Source of the DNA: a virus
IMG/VR virus record: IMGVR_UViG_3300047476_001445
Location: 1 to 38,925 of that record
DNA length: 38,925 bases
Strand: one strand, 5' to 3'
Notes under the pieces: model-generated
What the model saw: only the letters and a program-made list of their open reading frames with translations
Database searches by the model: none
What the model was told of the DNA's origin: nothing
In this document: piece after piece, positions 20,316 through 28,189 of the stretch
Numbering within the stretch: the first letter of the stretch is position 1
Layout of the letters: each line of letters starts with the position of its first letter
Position numbers and translations under genes: made by a program

Positions 20316-21038
20316 ATGCTCACAGGAGAGAAGCGGGACGCACTCGTGCGCCTCGTGGGTGCCTCGGCTGCAAACGAATTTTTGACGCAACTCGCGGGCC
20401 GTGAAAAGTCCGCTGCGGCGTCGGGAATTGCGTTTAAGAGCCTGGGCGGTGACGCTGAGATGAGCGACATGATCCGCTCACTGCTCAGCGACTTCACCAA
20501 CAGCACCGAGAAGGCCGCGGCCGCGAAAGTGGCAGCGCCAGGTGAACCGGCTGCACCGGTTGCTCCGACGACTGAGCCCGAGAAAAAGGCCGACCCGATC
20601 GACGAGGCAGCCGACGGCGAAGACGTCGAAGAACCCGAGGAAGCCGAGACCGAGGTCGAGGTGGCAGTTGGTATGACTCCCGAGCAGCTCGGGCAAGTCG
20701 CCGACATGATCGCCGAGCGCCTCATGGCTCAGCTGGACTCAATCAACACCAAGGTCCAAGCCATCGACGAGGAGATGAAGTCGCGCGGGTACTCGCGCGT
20801 CAAGTCCGCCAACGACGATCTGGCCAAGTCGCTCAAGTCATTCACCGACCAGCAGACCGAGTTCGCCACCGGGATGCTCAAGGCGGTGGAGGAAATCCAG
20901 ACGCGCCTCAAGGCGCTCGAGGCGAGCGGCACCGGATACGCACCCAGCATGGCACTGGACAATCTCATCGGGCAGAAAAGCGCCTCGAATGGGTTGAGTC
21001 CGGCCGAGCAGGGCGCACGCAATATGTGGTTTTCATAG
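20316..21038 (+). CDS. Scaffold protein
   Basis: A 240-residue protein starting MLTGEKRDA; the start is chosen for GGGAGG nine bases upstream. A long acidic, Pro/Ala/Glu-rich central stretch (about 75-120) and extended helices (130-210, with I-A-E-R-L-M-A-Q-L-D-S-I-N) are typical of internal capsid scaffolds. It lies between the protease and major capsid genes, as expected for a protease substrate. It lacks any enzyme motif. Confidence 0.78.
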   Translation: MLTGEKRDALVRLVGASAANEFLTQLAGREKSAAASGIAFKSLGGDAEMSDMIRSLLSDFTNSTEKAAAAKVAAPGEPAAPVAPTTEPEKKADPIDEAADGEDVEEPEEAETEVEVAVGMTPEQLGQVADMIAERLMAQLDSINTKVQAIDEEMKSRGYSRVKSANDDLAKSLKSFTDQQTEFATGMLKAVEEIQTRLKALEASGTGYAPSMALDNLIGQKSASNGLSPAEQGARNMWFS

Positions 21039-21051
21039 GTAGGAGGCACAG

Positions 21052-22509
21052 ATGACTCAGGCACAGCTGACCCCGCAGGAGCTCGAGGCCGTACTGGCCG
21101 CGGTTCGGGTCAAGGCATCGGGTTCAAACCCCGGCATCGGCCCGACCGGTCCTGGTGGGCTTTTCAACATCCCCGGCACCAATCCCAACATCACCAGCAC
21201 GTACATTCCCCCGACTGGTATCGAGGGCTTCCTCGAGCAGGCCGGCCACGTGCGCACGTCGATGTACACTAACCCCGTTTTCGGTATCATCACTGGCCAG
21301 ACCGCCAGCACCGGCACCGAGCCGACCAGCGGGTGTGACGAGAATGTCCCGACCGCTGGCAACCTCAAGATGTGCTATCAGTCGTGGCCGTTCGGCGAGT
21401 TCACCCTTAAGTCCCAGCCCATCCAGGTGGACAAGAGCGGGCAGCTCATCAACAGCGGCAGCCCCGTCGGTTTGCAGCTCATCAACAACCCCTTTGCGAC
21501 CGACGTCGCCAACGCCATCGTGCCGCAGTCTCCCGAGGAATTGTTCCGCTCGATTGTCGCCAAGCTGACCGTCGAACTGGCCAACGACTTTACCCGTCGC
21601 TACGCGGCCCAGGTCTGGACTGGCAACCCCGTCAACACCGCAGGCAACACCGGCGGGTACGTGGAGTTCTACGGGCTCAACAAGATTGTCAATACCGGCT
21701 ACAAAGACGTCAACACCGGCATCGCCTGTGCAGCGGCTGACTCGCTGGTGATGGACTTCGGCGGCGACATCGCCCAGAACAATGTCGCCAAGATCGTGCG
21801 GTGGTTCGTCGAGGCGACTCGCGACCGCTTGTACCTGGCAAGCCGTCTGAATTTTGGCCGCGTCGATTTCGCCTGGGTGATGCGCTATCAGGCATTCCTC
21901 AGTTTGACCGACATCTGGCCGTGCGCCTACTACACTTTCCGCTGCTACACCGCGGCTCCGGCTGGCTCAAGCGCCACCGGTTTCGTCGATGCTGGCGCAC
22001 AGGTGGCAATGCGCGACGACATGCGCGCCGGTCGCTACCTGCTCATCGACGGGATGCAGATCCCGGTCATCATCGATGAGACCATGGAAGAGCTCAACGT
22101 CGGCAACGGCAATTTCCAGTCGGACGCCTACCTGCTCCCGTTGTCGGCACCCGGGAAATTCTCGGACACCAACGGCCAGCTGACGTACATGGAGTACTTC
22201 AACTACCGCGGGCCGTTCGGTATGTCGTCGGCACTCGGCGACATTGCCCCGGACCAGATCTACAAGACGTCAGGTGACGGCCGATTCGCAATGGTGCTCA
22301 TGGCGCCGACGGGCTTCTGCCGTCAGATCATGATGCGCACCAGCAAGCGAATCGTCGTACGCACGCCGTTCTTGGCCGCTCGTATCGACAACATCGCCTA
22401 CAACGTGTACCAGCACGAACGCTCGTGGGAGCCTGGCACTTCGTTCTTCGTGAATGGTGGCGGCACCTCGTTCGCCGGTCAGACCTTCGGCGCACCGGTC
22501 GCAGCGTAA
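21052..22509 (+). CDS. Major capsid protein (HK97-fold)
   Basis: A 485-residue protein with TAGGAGG before the ATG. Position after protease and scaffold, a flexible Gly/Pro-rich N-terminal arm (residues 20-60) and a long alpha/beta core including the spine-helix-like segment S-P-E-E-L-F-R-S-I-V-A-K-L-T-V-E-L-A and P-domain strands (I-D-G-M-Q-I-P-V-I-I-D-E) support the assignment. It is longer than the HK97 core (about 385 residues) and may carry an insertion domain near residues 275-330, which contain several Cys and aromatic residues. A GC-rich hairpin follows. Confidence 0.9.
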   Translation: MTQAQLTPQELEAVLAAVRVKASGSNPGIGPTGPGGLFNIPGTNPNITSTYIPPTGIEGFLEQAGHVRTSMYTNPVFGIITGQTASTGTEPTSGCDENVPTAGNLKMCYQSWPFGEFTLKSQPIQVDKSGQLINSGSPVGLQLINNPFATDVANAIVPQSPEELFRSIVAKLTVELANDFTRRYAAQVWTGNPVNTAGNTGGYVEFYGLNKIVNTGYKDVNTGIACAAADSLVMDFGGDIAQNNVAKIVRWFVEATRDRLYLASRLNFGRVDFAWVMRYQAFLSLTDIWPCAYYTFRCYTAAPAGSSATGFVDAGAQVAMRDDMRAGRYLLIDGMQIPVIIDETMEELNVGNGNFQSDAYLLPLSAPGKFSDTNGQLTYMEYFNYRGPFGMSSALGDIAPDQIYKTSGDGRFAMVLMAPTGFCRQIMMRTSKRIVVRTPFLAARIDNIAYNVYQHERSWEPGTSFFVNGGGTSFAGQTFGAPVAA

Positions 22510-22520
22510 GTGAAAGGGGG

Positions 22521-22545
22521 GCCGGGGCTGGAGCGCAGCCCCGGC
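22521..22545 (+). other. GC-rich stem-loop after the capsid gene
   Basis: GCCGGGGCT (22521-22529) pairs with AGCCCCGGC (22537-22545) around a 7-base loop. No T-tract follows, and the next ATG is only four bases beyond the stem. It may protect the 3' end of capsid mRNA and at the same time limit translation of the glycosyltransferase. Confidence 0.65.
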
Positions 22546-22549
22546 ACTC

Positions 22550-23653
22550 ATGGCACCAACCGTATCTATCATCATCCCCGTCGGTGGTCGGCACGCCGAG
22601 CATGTCGGGGTGGCGCTTGCCTCCTGTGTCTGGCAGACGATGCCAGCATGGGAGGCGATTGTCATCAACGATTGCCCCGAGCAGATCGGCCCATACGCCG
22701 ACCCGCGTATCCGCGTCATCGACAGCCCGAACCGCGGCATCCCCAAGGGCGAACAGAAGGGCAACCGCGCCGCCATGGCGCGCAACGCCGGTATCGCTGC
22801 AGCCGAGGGTGTTTTCATTGTGTGTCTGGATGCAGACGACTACCTACTCCCGCAGGGTCTTGAGATTCTGCTCCGTGGGCATCTGCTGCACGACAAAATC
22901 TACACCTACTCCAGCATGTACACCACATCGGGCCAGCACATGCGCCCGATGGATTACAGCCAAGAGAAATACGCCGAATTCAACATCCACACCATCACCG
23001 CACTCATCCCTACCGATGCCGTGCGCCTGGTGGGTGGGTTCGATGAGCAGGCGCCCGGGTGGGAGGATTGGACGCTGTACCTACGTCTCGCCATGGCTGG
23101 CCAGTGTGGGCACTACGTCCGCGGCCCGATTTTTGTATATCGAGATCATCTGAGCATTAACCACTTTGACGACGTCGCCGCCGGTCGCGCACTCATGGAT
23201 CGCGTGACGGCACCCTATCGCACAGAGCGAGGAGATATCCCCATGTCTAAATGCTGCGGCGCCCCATCGTCGCCCCGTGCTGCTGCACTGGCTGCAGTCG
23301 CACCGCTGGGCGCACCCGTCCCCACCGACGCCGGTATGGTCACCCTTGAGTACGTCGGCCCCAGCTCCGGCACGTTCATCGCCAAAGTCCCGGGTACGGG
23401 TCGCCAGTATCGCATCGGCCGCAATGCCACGGTGCGCTACGTCATCGTGCCGCCCGAGGATGTGGATTTCCTGATGATGGCCTATGAGCTGGTGCGCGTG
23501 ATGCCCACCCCGGCACCGGTGTCCGCTCCCGAGCCGGTCGTGGCAGTGCCGCCTCCGGTCGACGTGACGGCCACGGTCGAGAGTGAGCCGACGGCAACCA
23601 CGACCACCGCGACGACCACCACCCGGACCCGCACGAAAACCGCGTCGAGCTGA
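22550..23653 (+). CDS. GT-A glycosyltransferase (family 2-like) fused in frame to a small structural protein
   Basis: A 367-residue reading frame. Residues 1-231 form a family-2-like GT-A domain: V-S-I-I-I-P-V-G-G (5-13), N-R-A-A-M-A-R-N-A-G (72-81), the metal/sugar-nucleotide motif L-D-A-D-D (93-97) and a downstream E172-D173 pair (P-G-W-E-D-W) expected to hold the catalytic base. Residues 232-367 form a separate part beginning MSKCCGAP. The upstream start has no Shine-Dalgarno sequence and lies beside a hairpin, while the internal Met has a good one, so the structural part is probably made mainly alone. The enzyme likely transfers a sugar to a virion protein or host surface glycan; the acceptor is not shown by sequence. 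Confidence 0.85.
   Translation: MAPTVSIIIPVGGRHAEHVGVALASCVWQTMPAWEAIVINDCPEQIGPYADPRIRVIDSPNRGIPKGEQKGNRAAMARNAGIAAAEGVFIVCLDADDYLLPQGLEILLRGHLLHDKIYTYSSMYTTSGQHMRPMDYSQEKYAEFNIHTITALIPTDAVRLVGGFDEQAPGWEDWTLYLRLAMAGQCGHYVRGPIFVYRDHLSINHFDDVAAGRALMDRVTAPYRTERGDIPMSKCCGAPSSPRAAALAAVAPLGAPVPTDAGMVTLEYVGPSSGTFIAKVPGTGRQYRIGRNATVRYVIVPPEDVDFLMMAYELVRVMPTPAPVSAPEPVVAVPPPVDVTATVESEPTATTTTATTTTRTRTKTASS
23243..23653 (+). CDS. Nested start: small post-capsid structural protein
   Basis: An internal in-frame ATG at 23243 follows AGGAGA (23229-23234) by 8 bases and opens a 136-residue product. It begins M-S-K-C-C-G-A-P and continues V-T-L-E-Y-V-G, G-T-G-R-Q-Y-R-I-G-R and V-P-P-E-D-V-D-F-L. The C-C-G-x start followed by Y-x-G and T-G-x-x-Y-R resembles small head-associated proteins often encoded after major capsid genes. 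A Pro/Thr-rich disordered tail with repeated T-T-T-A ends it. It is therefore both a domain of the fusion and a likely independent protein. Confidence 0.68.
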   Translation: MSKCCGAPSSPRAAALAAVAPLGAPVPTDAGMVTLEYVGPSSGTFIAKVPGTGRQYRIGRNATVRYVIVPPEDVDFLMMAYELVRVMPTPAPVSAPEPVVAVPPPVDVTATVESEPTATTTTATTTTRTRTKTASS

Positions 23654-23655
23654 TC

Positions 23656-24327
23656 ATGTATCAGGTCGTCGTGGTCATGCCAGTCTATAAGCGCCGAGAG
23701 CAGGCAGTGGCGGCCATGCGTCGTCTTGTGCATCTGTCGGGCAATGGCGGCGACCAATTTTACGCGAGATTTGTCGCCATCGGTGGCACAGATGAGCGCG
23801 AGACCCTCGCCGAAATGGCGACGATACCGGGGGTAAATGCCCTGATGGGTGCCAGCGAGCGTATGACCTACTGGTCGGCGCTTGCTGCAGCTACGCAGGC
23901 CGAGCCCGTCGAGGCGTTGCTGGTGGGCGTCGGCAGCGACGTGCTGCCAGCAGTGCACTATCTGCAGCACGTGGTGCACGAGTACGACCGGCACGGCGGC
24001 GACCCCATTGTGGGGTTCAACGGCGACGGGTACTCACCACTGCCAGGGCGCACACAACCACACTCGGCGCACTTCCTCATCAGTAAGCGCCGACTGCTGC
24101 AGTACGGCGGCTGGCCAGTCTGGTACACGCACAATTTCGGCGACACCGAGCTGATCGAGCGCGCCACCGATGACCGTGCGTACGTAAAATCACCCTGGGC
24201 GATTCTCTTTCACGATCACCCGCACATTGCAGGGGCGCACTACGACCCGACGTATGACGACGGTGCCGAGCAGTTCGCCCGCGACCGGATGACGTATCAC
24301 GAGCGAAAGCGTAACCTATGGAGATAA
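23656..24327 (+). CDS. Second glycosyltransferase-like protein (GT-A fold)
   Basis: A 223-residue protein starting two bases after the preceding stop. V-V-V-V-M-P-V-Y-K-R-R-E-Q-A at the N-terminus is the classic nucleotide-sugar-binding start of GT-A enzymes. G-V-G-S-D-V at about 95-100 could be the D-x-D-like site in a reduced form, and F-G-D-T-E-L-I-E resembles the C-terminal acidic motif. The weak D-x-D motif leaves open a non-catalytic partner role. It forms a tandem pair with the upstream glycosyltransferase. Confidence 0.72.
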   Translation: MYQVVVVMPVYKRREQAVAAMRRLVHLSGNGGDQFYARFVAIGGTDERETLAEMATIPGVNALMGASERMTYWSALAAATQAEPVEALLVGVGSDVLPAVHYLQHVVHEYDRHGGDPIVGFNGDGYSPLPGRTQPHSAHFLISKRRLLQYGGWPVWYTHNFGDTELIERATDDRAYVKSPWAILFHDHPHIAGAHYDPTYDDGAEQFARDRMTYHERKRNLWR

Positions 24328-24590
24328 TTATCAGCATTGTCATCTGGTCGCTCATCGTGTACCGCGTGGCGTCAGACATCGCCGACATGGACGGCCCGTT
24401 CGAGGTGTTCGTGCATCTGCGCTCGTGGGTGTATGAGCACATGCCGCAATGGGTTTTCACGGGCATCTCGTGTGCCATCTGTATTTCGTGGTGGCTGACC
24501 GGTATACTGGTACTAGTGACCGGTGATTGGCGGCTGTTCGCAGTGGCGGGCGTCGTTCGCCTCATCGTGGATTGGCGCAATAGGAGCTGA
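24318..24590 (+). CDS. Small membrane protein of the DUF1360-like phage type
   Basis: A 90-residue protein with hydrophobic segments at 1-15 and about 50-82. The pattern Y-R-V-A-S-D-I-A-D-M-D-G-P-F-E-V-F-V-H-L-R, then S-C-A-I-C-I-S-W-W-L matches a recurrent phage membrane protein (R-L-x-x-x-D-G-P-F-D/E ... C-x-x-C-x-S-x-W) close to DUF1360. The C-x-x-C pair faces the second membrane segment. It is usually encoded in structural modules; function unknown. It overlaps the preceding gene by 10 bases. Confidence 0.7.
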   Translation: MEIIISIVIWSLIVYRVASDIADMDGPFEVFVHLRSWVYEHMPQWVFTGISCAICISWWLTGILVLVTGDWRLFAVAGVVRLIVDWRNRS

Positions 24591-24592
24591 GT

Positions 24593-25822
24593 ATGGTGAC
24601 GCTCGACCGGTGGGTACAGATGATGGGCCTGCACCCGTGGCACAGCTGGCAGCTGGCCAATCAGCTCATCCCCATCAGCAGCCAGTGCAACGCCGTGGTG
24701 TACGAGTCGGCATGGCAGGCGGCCGATCGCGTCGGGCGTGCAGATATCCGGCTTGCCATCGAGCGCGCCGAGGCACTCTACAGTCAGTACGCACACTATG
24801 AACCGCGCAAGAAATTCAAGACCGCCACGCTCCGCTGGCCAGAGATGGGCGACTATCGATTGACCCGCTACGTGTCAAGCAATTTTCGCAACCGGTTTCT
24901 CGGGCACCAACTGCCCGAGGGATACATCCATGCACTCGGATACGAGCACATCGACGACCATGGCGCGCACCACGTTGCCTACACTGACGAGGACGGTGAC
25001 GGGTTGTATGAGACGGCGACGGTGACGGTGCACAATCCCAAATGGAACTCGCTCGACGAAATCAAACTGACATTCCTCGATGCCGACGTGGTGTACACCG
25101 ACACCGAGTACGAGATTCACCCGCGGTCGATGCACTGGCAGGGAAATACCTGCTATGTGGTCATCAATACGCCGACGTTGATTCGGCCGATTCTGGCCAC
25201 GCGCGCCATTGTGGCACCCCTTGACCCGTCGATTCTGCCACCGACCGCTAATAGCCCTTTCCCACACCAGATTAACGTTGCCCGACGCTGGTGTGATCCT
25301 GATGGCACCACCATTGACACGGCGCAGGCCGTACTCATATGGGAGACCGCGCCCTATCCCGCGTGGGCGCTTCCGTGGACATTCCAGCAGCCGACCAAAG
25401 ACCCGTCCGCCCTCGCGTATGCAATTGCTCGAGGCAACATCCGCGATTCGCGGCAAGGTCTGGTGTATGTGGGCGAGTCTGTCTACGATGCGACCACCGA
25501 GACGTGGACCGGTCTCGCGGGATTCACCGAATGCCGACCGCCTGACCGCGTGCTTTTCCGCTATCAGGCCGGCGTCGATGACCCGTCACTGGACGTTGTG
25601 ATTGCGCGCCTCGCCGCTGCGGAGCTGGCACGCCCGCTGTGTGCATGTGCGCAGGCACAAAAGATGGTCGCCGAATGGCAAATTGACGCGACACGCCAGG
25701 CGCGAGACGAGAGCTTCGCCCTGTCGATGGATGCGACCAATCCCATCGGAGTCCGACGTGGGCACCTGTACGCATGGCGAGCGATACAGAACGCCCAGAT
25801 TACTCAAGGTATTTTGGCGTAG
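24593..25822 (+). CDS. Putative head-tail connector or neck protein
   Basis: A 409-residue protein with AGGAGC before the ATG. The N-terminal helical part (residues 1-70, A-D-I-R-L-A-I-E-R-A-E) resembles head-tail adaptor helices, and the remainder is strand-rich with D-E-D-G-D-G-L-Y-E, a calcium-binding-like loop at about 130-138. A helical C-terminus follows (A-R-L-A-A-A-E-L-A). Location between the capsid and tail tube genes points to a connector. No family is recognised with certainty. Confidence 0.6.
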   Translation: MVTLDRWVQMMGLHPWHSWQLANQLIPISSQCNAVVYESAWQAADRVGRADIRLAIERAEALYSQYAHYEPRKKFKTATLRWPEMGDYRLTRYVSSNFRNRFLGHQLPEGYIHALGYEHIDDHGAHHVAYTDEDGDGLYETATVTVHNPKWNSLDEIKLTFLDADVVYTDTEYEIHPRSMHWQGNTCYVVINTPTLIRPILATRAIVAPLDPSILPPTANSPFPHQINVARRWCDPDGTTIDTAQAVLIWETAPYPAWALPWTFQQPTKDPSALAYAIARGNIRDSRQGLVYVGESVYDATTETWTGLAGFTECRPPDRVLFRYQAGVDDPSLDVVIARLAAAELARPLCACAQAQKMVAEWQIDATRQARDESFALSMDATNPIGVRRGHLYAWRAIQNAQITQGILA

Positions 25823-25830
25823 GAGGCATC

Positions 25831-27348
25831 ATGGCGAATCCCCTTGATTCGAATGAGCTGATTAAGCAGCAATCTACGCGGACGTTCTACCAGCCCGGCG
25901 GCCCCGGGACGCCCGCGTATTTTTTCGGCTTAGACACTCAGTATCACTACATCTCCGGTGCCACCATCCCGACCAACGGCAGCATTGACCCGATTTTCGC
26001 GCCGGATCCTCGGCGGCCGGGTCGGTACAAGCTGGTGGGTCGCTCGATTGGTGTGCCGGAACTCCCGACCGTGTCGTTGGAATTCAACGAAAAATGGGGC
26101 GGCATCCCGCAGCAGCTCATGGCACCCAAGTGTGAGTTCAATTTGTACGAATTCCACGGCCGCTGTGGCGATATGTCGGACCTCTACAGTGGGTGGGACA
26201 GCTACGGGCTTATCTACTCGGGCTGTAAATTCTCCGGCAATATTGACTTGGGCGCACGGACCACGCGCGACACCGACGACCCGCTCAACGACACCGCCGA
26301 GGCAATGGCCAACGCGATTTACCCCGTCGGCGCGTTGAGTTTCGGTGAAGAGGCCGCGAGTAGCATCGTGGTCGGCGCCATTGATGCGGTGTACGGCACG
26401 GATGTGCAGTGTGCCGATTGCGGAAACAGCAACGACGGCAGCAAGTTCATTTACGTGCTGACGCGCTCAAATGTCGGTTCGCCGGCAGCCCCGGGCCAGC
26501 TGTTGTACACCCTCGACGGTGGCAGCACGTGGACGACCGCCAGCATCACCGGCATCGGCTCGACGGCGGAACCGCGATATATCGGCATTGCCGGCAATAT
26601 CTTATTCGTTGGCACCGATGCAGTGACGATGCACTACACCCTGCTGAACAGCCAGACGGGCGCACCGACCACTTGGTCGAGCATCACCCAGCCGGTTGCA
26701 TTCCAGGACGTGCTCGTGGCGTCGCCGCGCGCGATCTACTTCGTCAATTCAACCACCATCTATCGCACGACGTCGATTTTGTCGCCGGCCGTTGCGATCG
26801 ACACGGGCGGCACGAACCTGTTTGTCATCTCGGGCGATGAGAACACCATTGTTGCGGCCGGCAACAGCGGCGAGGTGCGCTACAGCACCAACGCCGGGCA
26901 GACGTTCATCACGGCAAGCGCGCCGGCTGCATCCAACATCCGCGCGCTGGCAGTCGATGGCGCGGGGTTCTGGCTGGCTGGTACTGTGGCTGGCAATGTC
27001 TACAGATCGACCGACCGTGGCGTGACGTGGACGGCATTGTCATTCCCCGGCGCTAATGTCGGCGCGATTGCGGACATCGCTATCGCCACGCGTGAGGTGA
27101 TCTGGATTGCACGGGCGGCGTCGAGTGTCGCCTACCTGGTCACCACGCTTGACGGCGGCAACAGCTGGACGGATAACACCGCCGGCTCGGCCCGCATCAT
27201 GAATTGGCCGGTTTTCCAGAGCATCTCCAAGATTGCAGTCCCGACCACGGTAGACGCGCAAGTGGCAGCCAACTACCTCACGGTGTGTGGGCTGGCAACC
27301 GGCGGCACCGACGGCATTCTGCTCACGGCTTCCCCGACTATCATCTGA
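25831..27348 (+). CDS. Tail tube/major tail protein with Asp-box beta-propeller region
   Basis: A 505-residue protein starting MANPLDSNE, chosen for AGGAGG at 25821-25826. Residues 1-170 are compact and strand-rich, suiting a tail tube subunit. From about 190 on, the sequence has Asp-box repeats: T-L-D-G-G-S-T-W (227-234), S-T-N-A-G-Q-T-F (352-359), S-T-D-R-G-V-T-W (393-400) and T-L-D-G-G-N-S-W (439-446), typical of sialidase-like or YCF48-like propellers. A propeller fused to a tube subunit would decorate the whole tail shaft and could bind surface glycans or the medium. It directly precedes the chaperone pair, the normal place of the tube gene. Confidence 0.75.
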   Translation: MANPLDSNELIKQQSTRTFYQPGGPGTPAYFFGLDTQYHYISGATIPTNGSIDPIFAPDPRRPGRYKLVGRSIGVPELPTVSLEFNEKWGGIPQQLMAPKCEFNLYEFHGRCGDMSDLYSGWDSYGLIYSGCKFSGNIDLGARTTRDTDDPLNDTAEAMANAIYPVGALSFGEEAASSIVVGAIDAVYGTDVQCADCGNSNDGSKFIYVLTRSNVGSPAAPGQLLYTLDGGSTWTTASITGIGSTAEPRYIGIAGNILFVGTDAVTMHYTLLNSQTGAPTTWSSITQPVAFQDVLVASPRAIYFVNSTTIYRTTSILSPAVAIDTGGTNLFVISGDENTIVAAGNSGEVRYSTNAGQTFITASAPAASNIRALAVDGAGFWLAGTVAGNVYRSTDRGVTWTALSFPGANVGAIADIAIATREVIWIARAASSVAYLVTTLDGGNSWTDNTAGSARIMNWPVFQSISKIAVPTTVDAQVAANYLTVCGLATGGTDGILLTASPTII

Positions 27349-27353
27349 TAGTC

Positions 27354-27409
27354 CGCGCACGGCTAGGACCCCACTCCGAAGAGGGTACGCTTCGCCCCTG
27401 CCGTGCGCG
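27354..27409 (+). other. Large nested RNA hairpin between tail tube and chaperone genes
   Basis: A 10-bp outer stem (27354-27363 with 27400-27409) encloses AGG/CCT (27365-27367 with 27397-27399) and CGAAG/CTTCG (27377-27381 with 27390-27394). It has no T-tract and fills most of the 99-base non-coding gap. A step-down or processing element between the very abundant tube protein and the scarce chaperone is plausible. Confidence 0.65.
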
Positions 27410-27447
27410 CCCCAGAAGCGACTGATATATAAACGATATGAGGTACT

Positions 27448-28032
27448 ATGGCCACTCTTGCAACCGTCACGATGCCGATGTCAGGCGTCGAGATCCGTAT
27501 CAGGCGCACTCCATTCGAGGTCATCCAGAAAATCAACGCCAAGGGCGAGGCGCTGCTGGCTGACGCCAAACCGACGCCACCCGTGCGCACGGTGCAGACG
27601 GGTCCCGACCATTACGAGCACATCCCCGACCCGACCGATGCCGACTACCTGGCGCAGATGATCGAGTGGAAAAAGGCGGTCGCCGTCGAGGTTGACCGCC
27701 TTGCAATTGAGCTCATCGCCAGCGTCGGCATCGTGCACGAGATGACTGACGACGACCGCGCAACCATCGCCCAGATGCGCGAGTCATACGGGCTATTTGT
27801 CGACAATCTCCCGGCCAATGACCGGGTTTTCTGGGTGAAATACATTGTGGCGCCCACGCACGAGGATTATATGACCCTGCTGTGGGAGGTGTTTGGCCGC
27901 TCGGCACCATCGGAGGCGCAGGTGACGTTCCACCGGACGTTATTTCGCCGTCCGGTACAAGGGCCGGCCGATCGAGTCGTACAAGCGCCCGAAGGGGCGA
28001 GTGATGTACAGCGCGTCGTACCATCACCGTGA
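27448..28032 (+). CDS. Tail assembly chaperone (G-type)
   Basis: A 194-residue protein located between tube and tape measure genes, the standard position of gpG. Mostly helical and acidic (A-V-E-V-D-R-L-A-I-E-L-I-A and D-D-R-A-T-I-A-Q-M). The last roughly 30 residues (after 27945) are Pro/Val-rich and unlike the rest, and another frame there reads as better protein, consistent with a frameshift switch. It would coat the tape measure during tail polymerisation. Confidence 0.78.
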   Translation: MATLATVTMPMSGVEIRIRRTPFEVIQKINAKGEALLADAKPTPPVRTVQTGPDHYEHIPDPTDADYLAQMIEWKKAVAVEVDRLAIELIASVGIVHEMTDDDRATIAQMRESYGLFVDNLPANDRVFWVKYIVAPTHEDYMTLLWEVFGRSAPSEAQVTFHRTLFRRPVQGPADRVVQAPEGASDVQRVVPSP

Positions 28033-28189
28033 GGCCGCACGCTGGGCCGGGTACACCTGGACCCAGTTTGAGCGCCTGAGCGCCGAGGACCAGGCCGGCG
28101 TGATTGCGCATTATGAGATACACAACGAGCTGCAGTATCTCGAGTCGGTCGAGCAGGCAAAAGCGCAGCGTAGGAAGAGCAAGCCGTGA
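27926..28189 (+). CDS. Frameshift extension of the chaperone (GT-type C-terminal domain)
   Basis: This frame is open from 27926 to 28189 but has no good ribosome site. It is offset +1 relative to the chaperone. Its translation (R-P-I-E-S-Y-K-R-P-K-G, then M-Y-S-A-S-Y-H-H-R-E-A-A-R-W-A-G-Y, then Y-L-E-S-V-E-Q-A-K-A-Q) is protein-like and continues up to the tape measure start, as T extensions do. Entry by +1 slippage is possible at TTT-C (27943-27946, Phe codons UUU to UUC) or at GGG-G (27994-27997). A GTG at 28001 is a weaker alternative start. Stop overlaps the tape measure GTG. Confidence 0.65.
   Translation, partial: RSTGRYFAVRYKGRPIESYKRPKGRVMYSASYHHREAARWAGYTWTQFERLSAEDQAGVIAHYEIHNELQYLESVEQAKAQRRKSKP

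Noticed and set aside
19304-20725. 473-residue minus-strand reading frame
   Set aside because: It lies opposite the Dps, protease and scaffold genes, which have recognisable motifs, ribosome sites and consistent direction. High GC produces such antisense frames.
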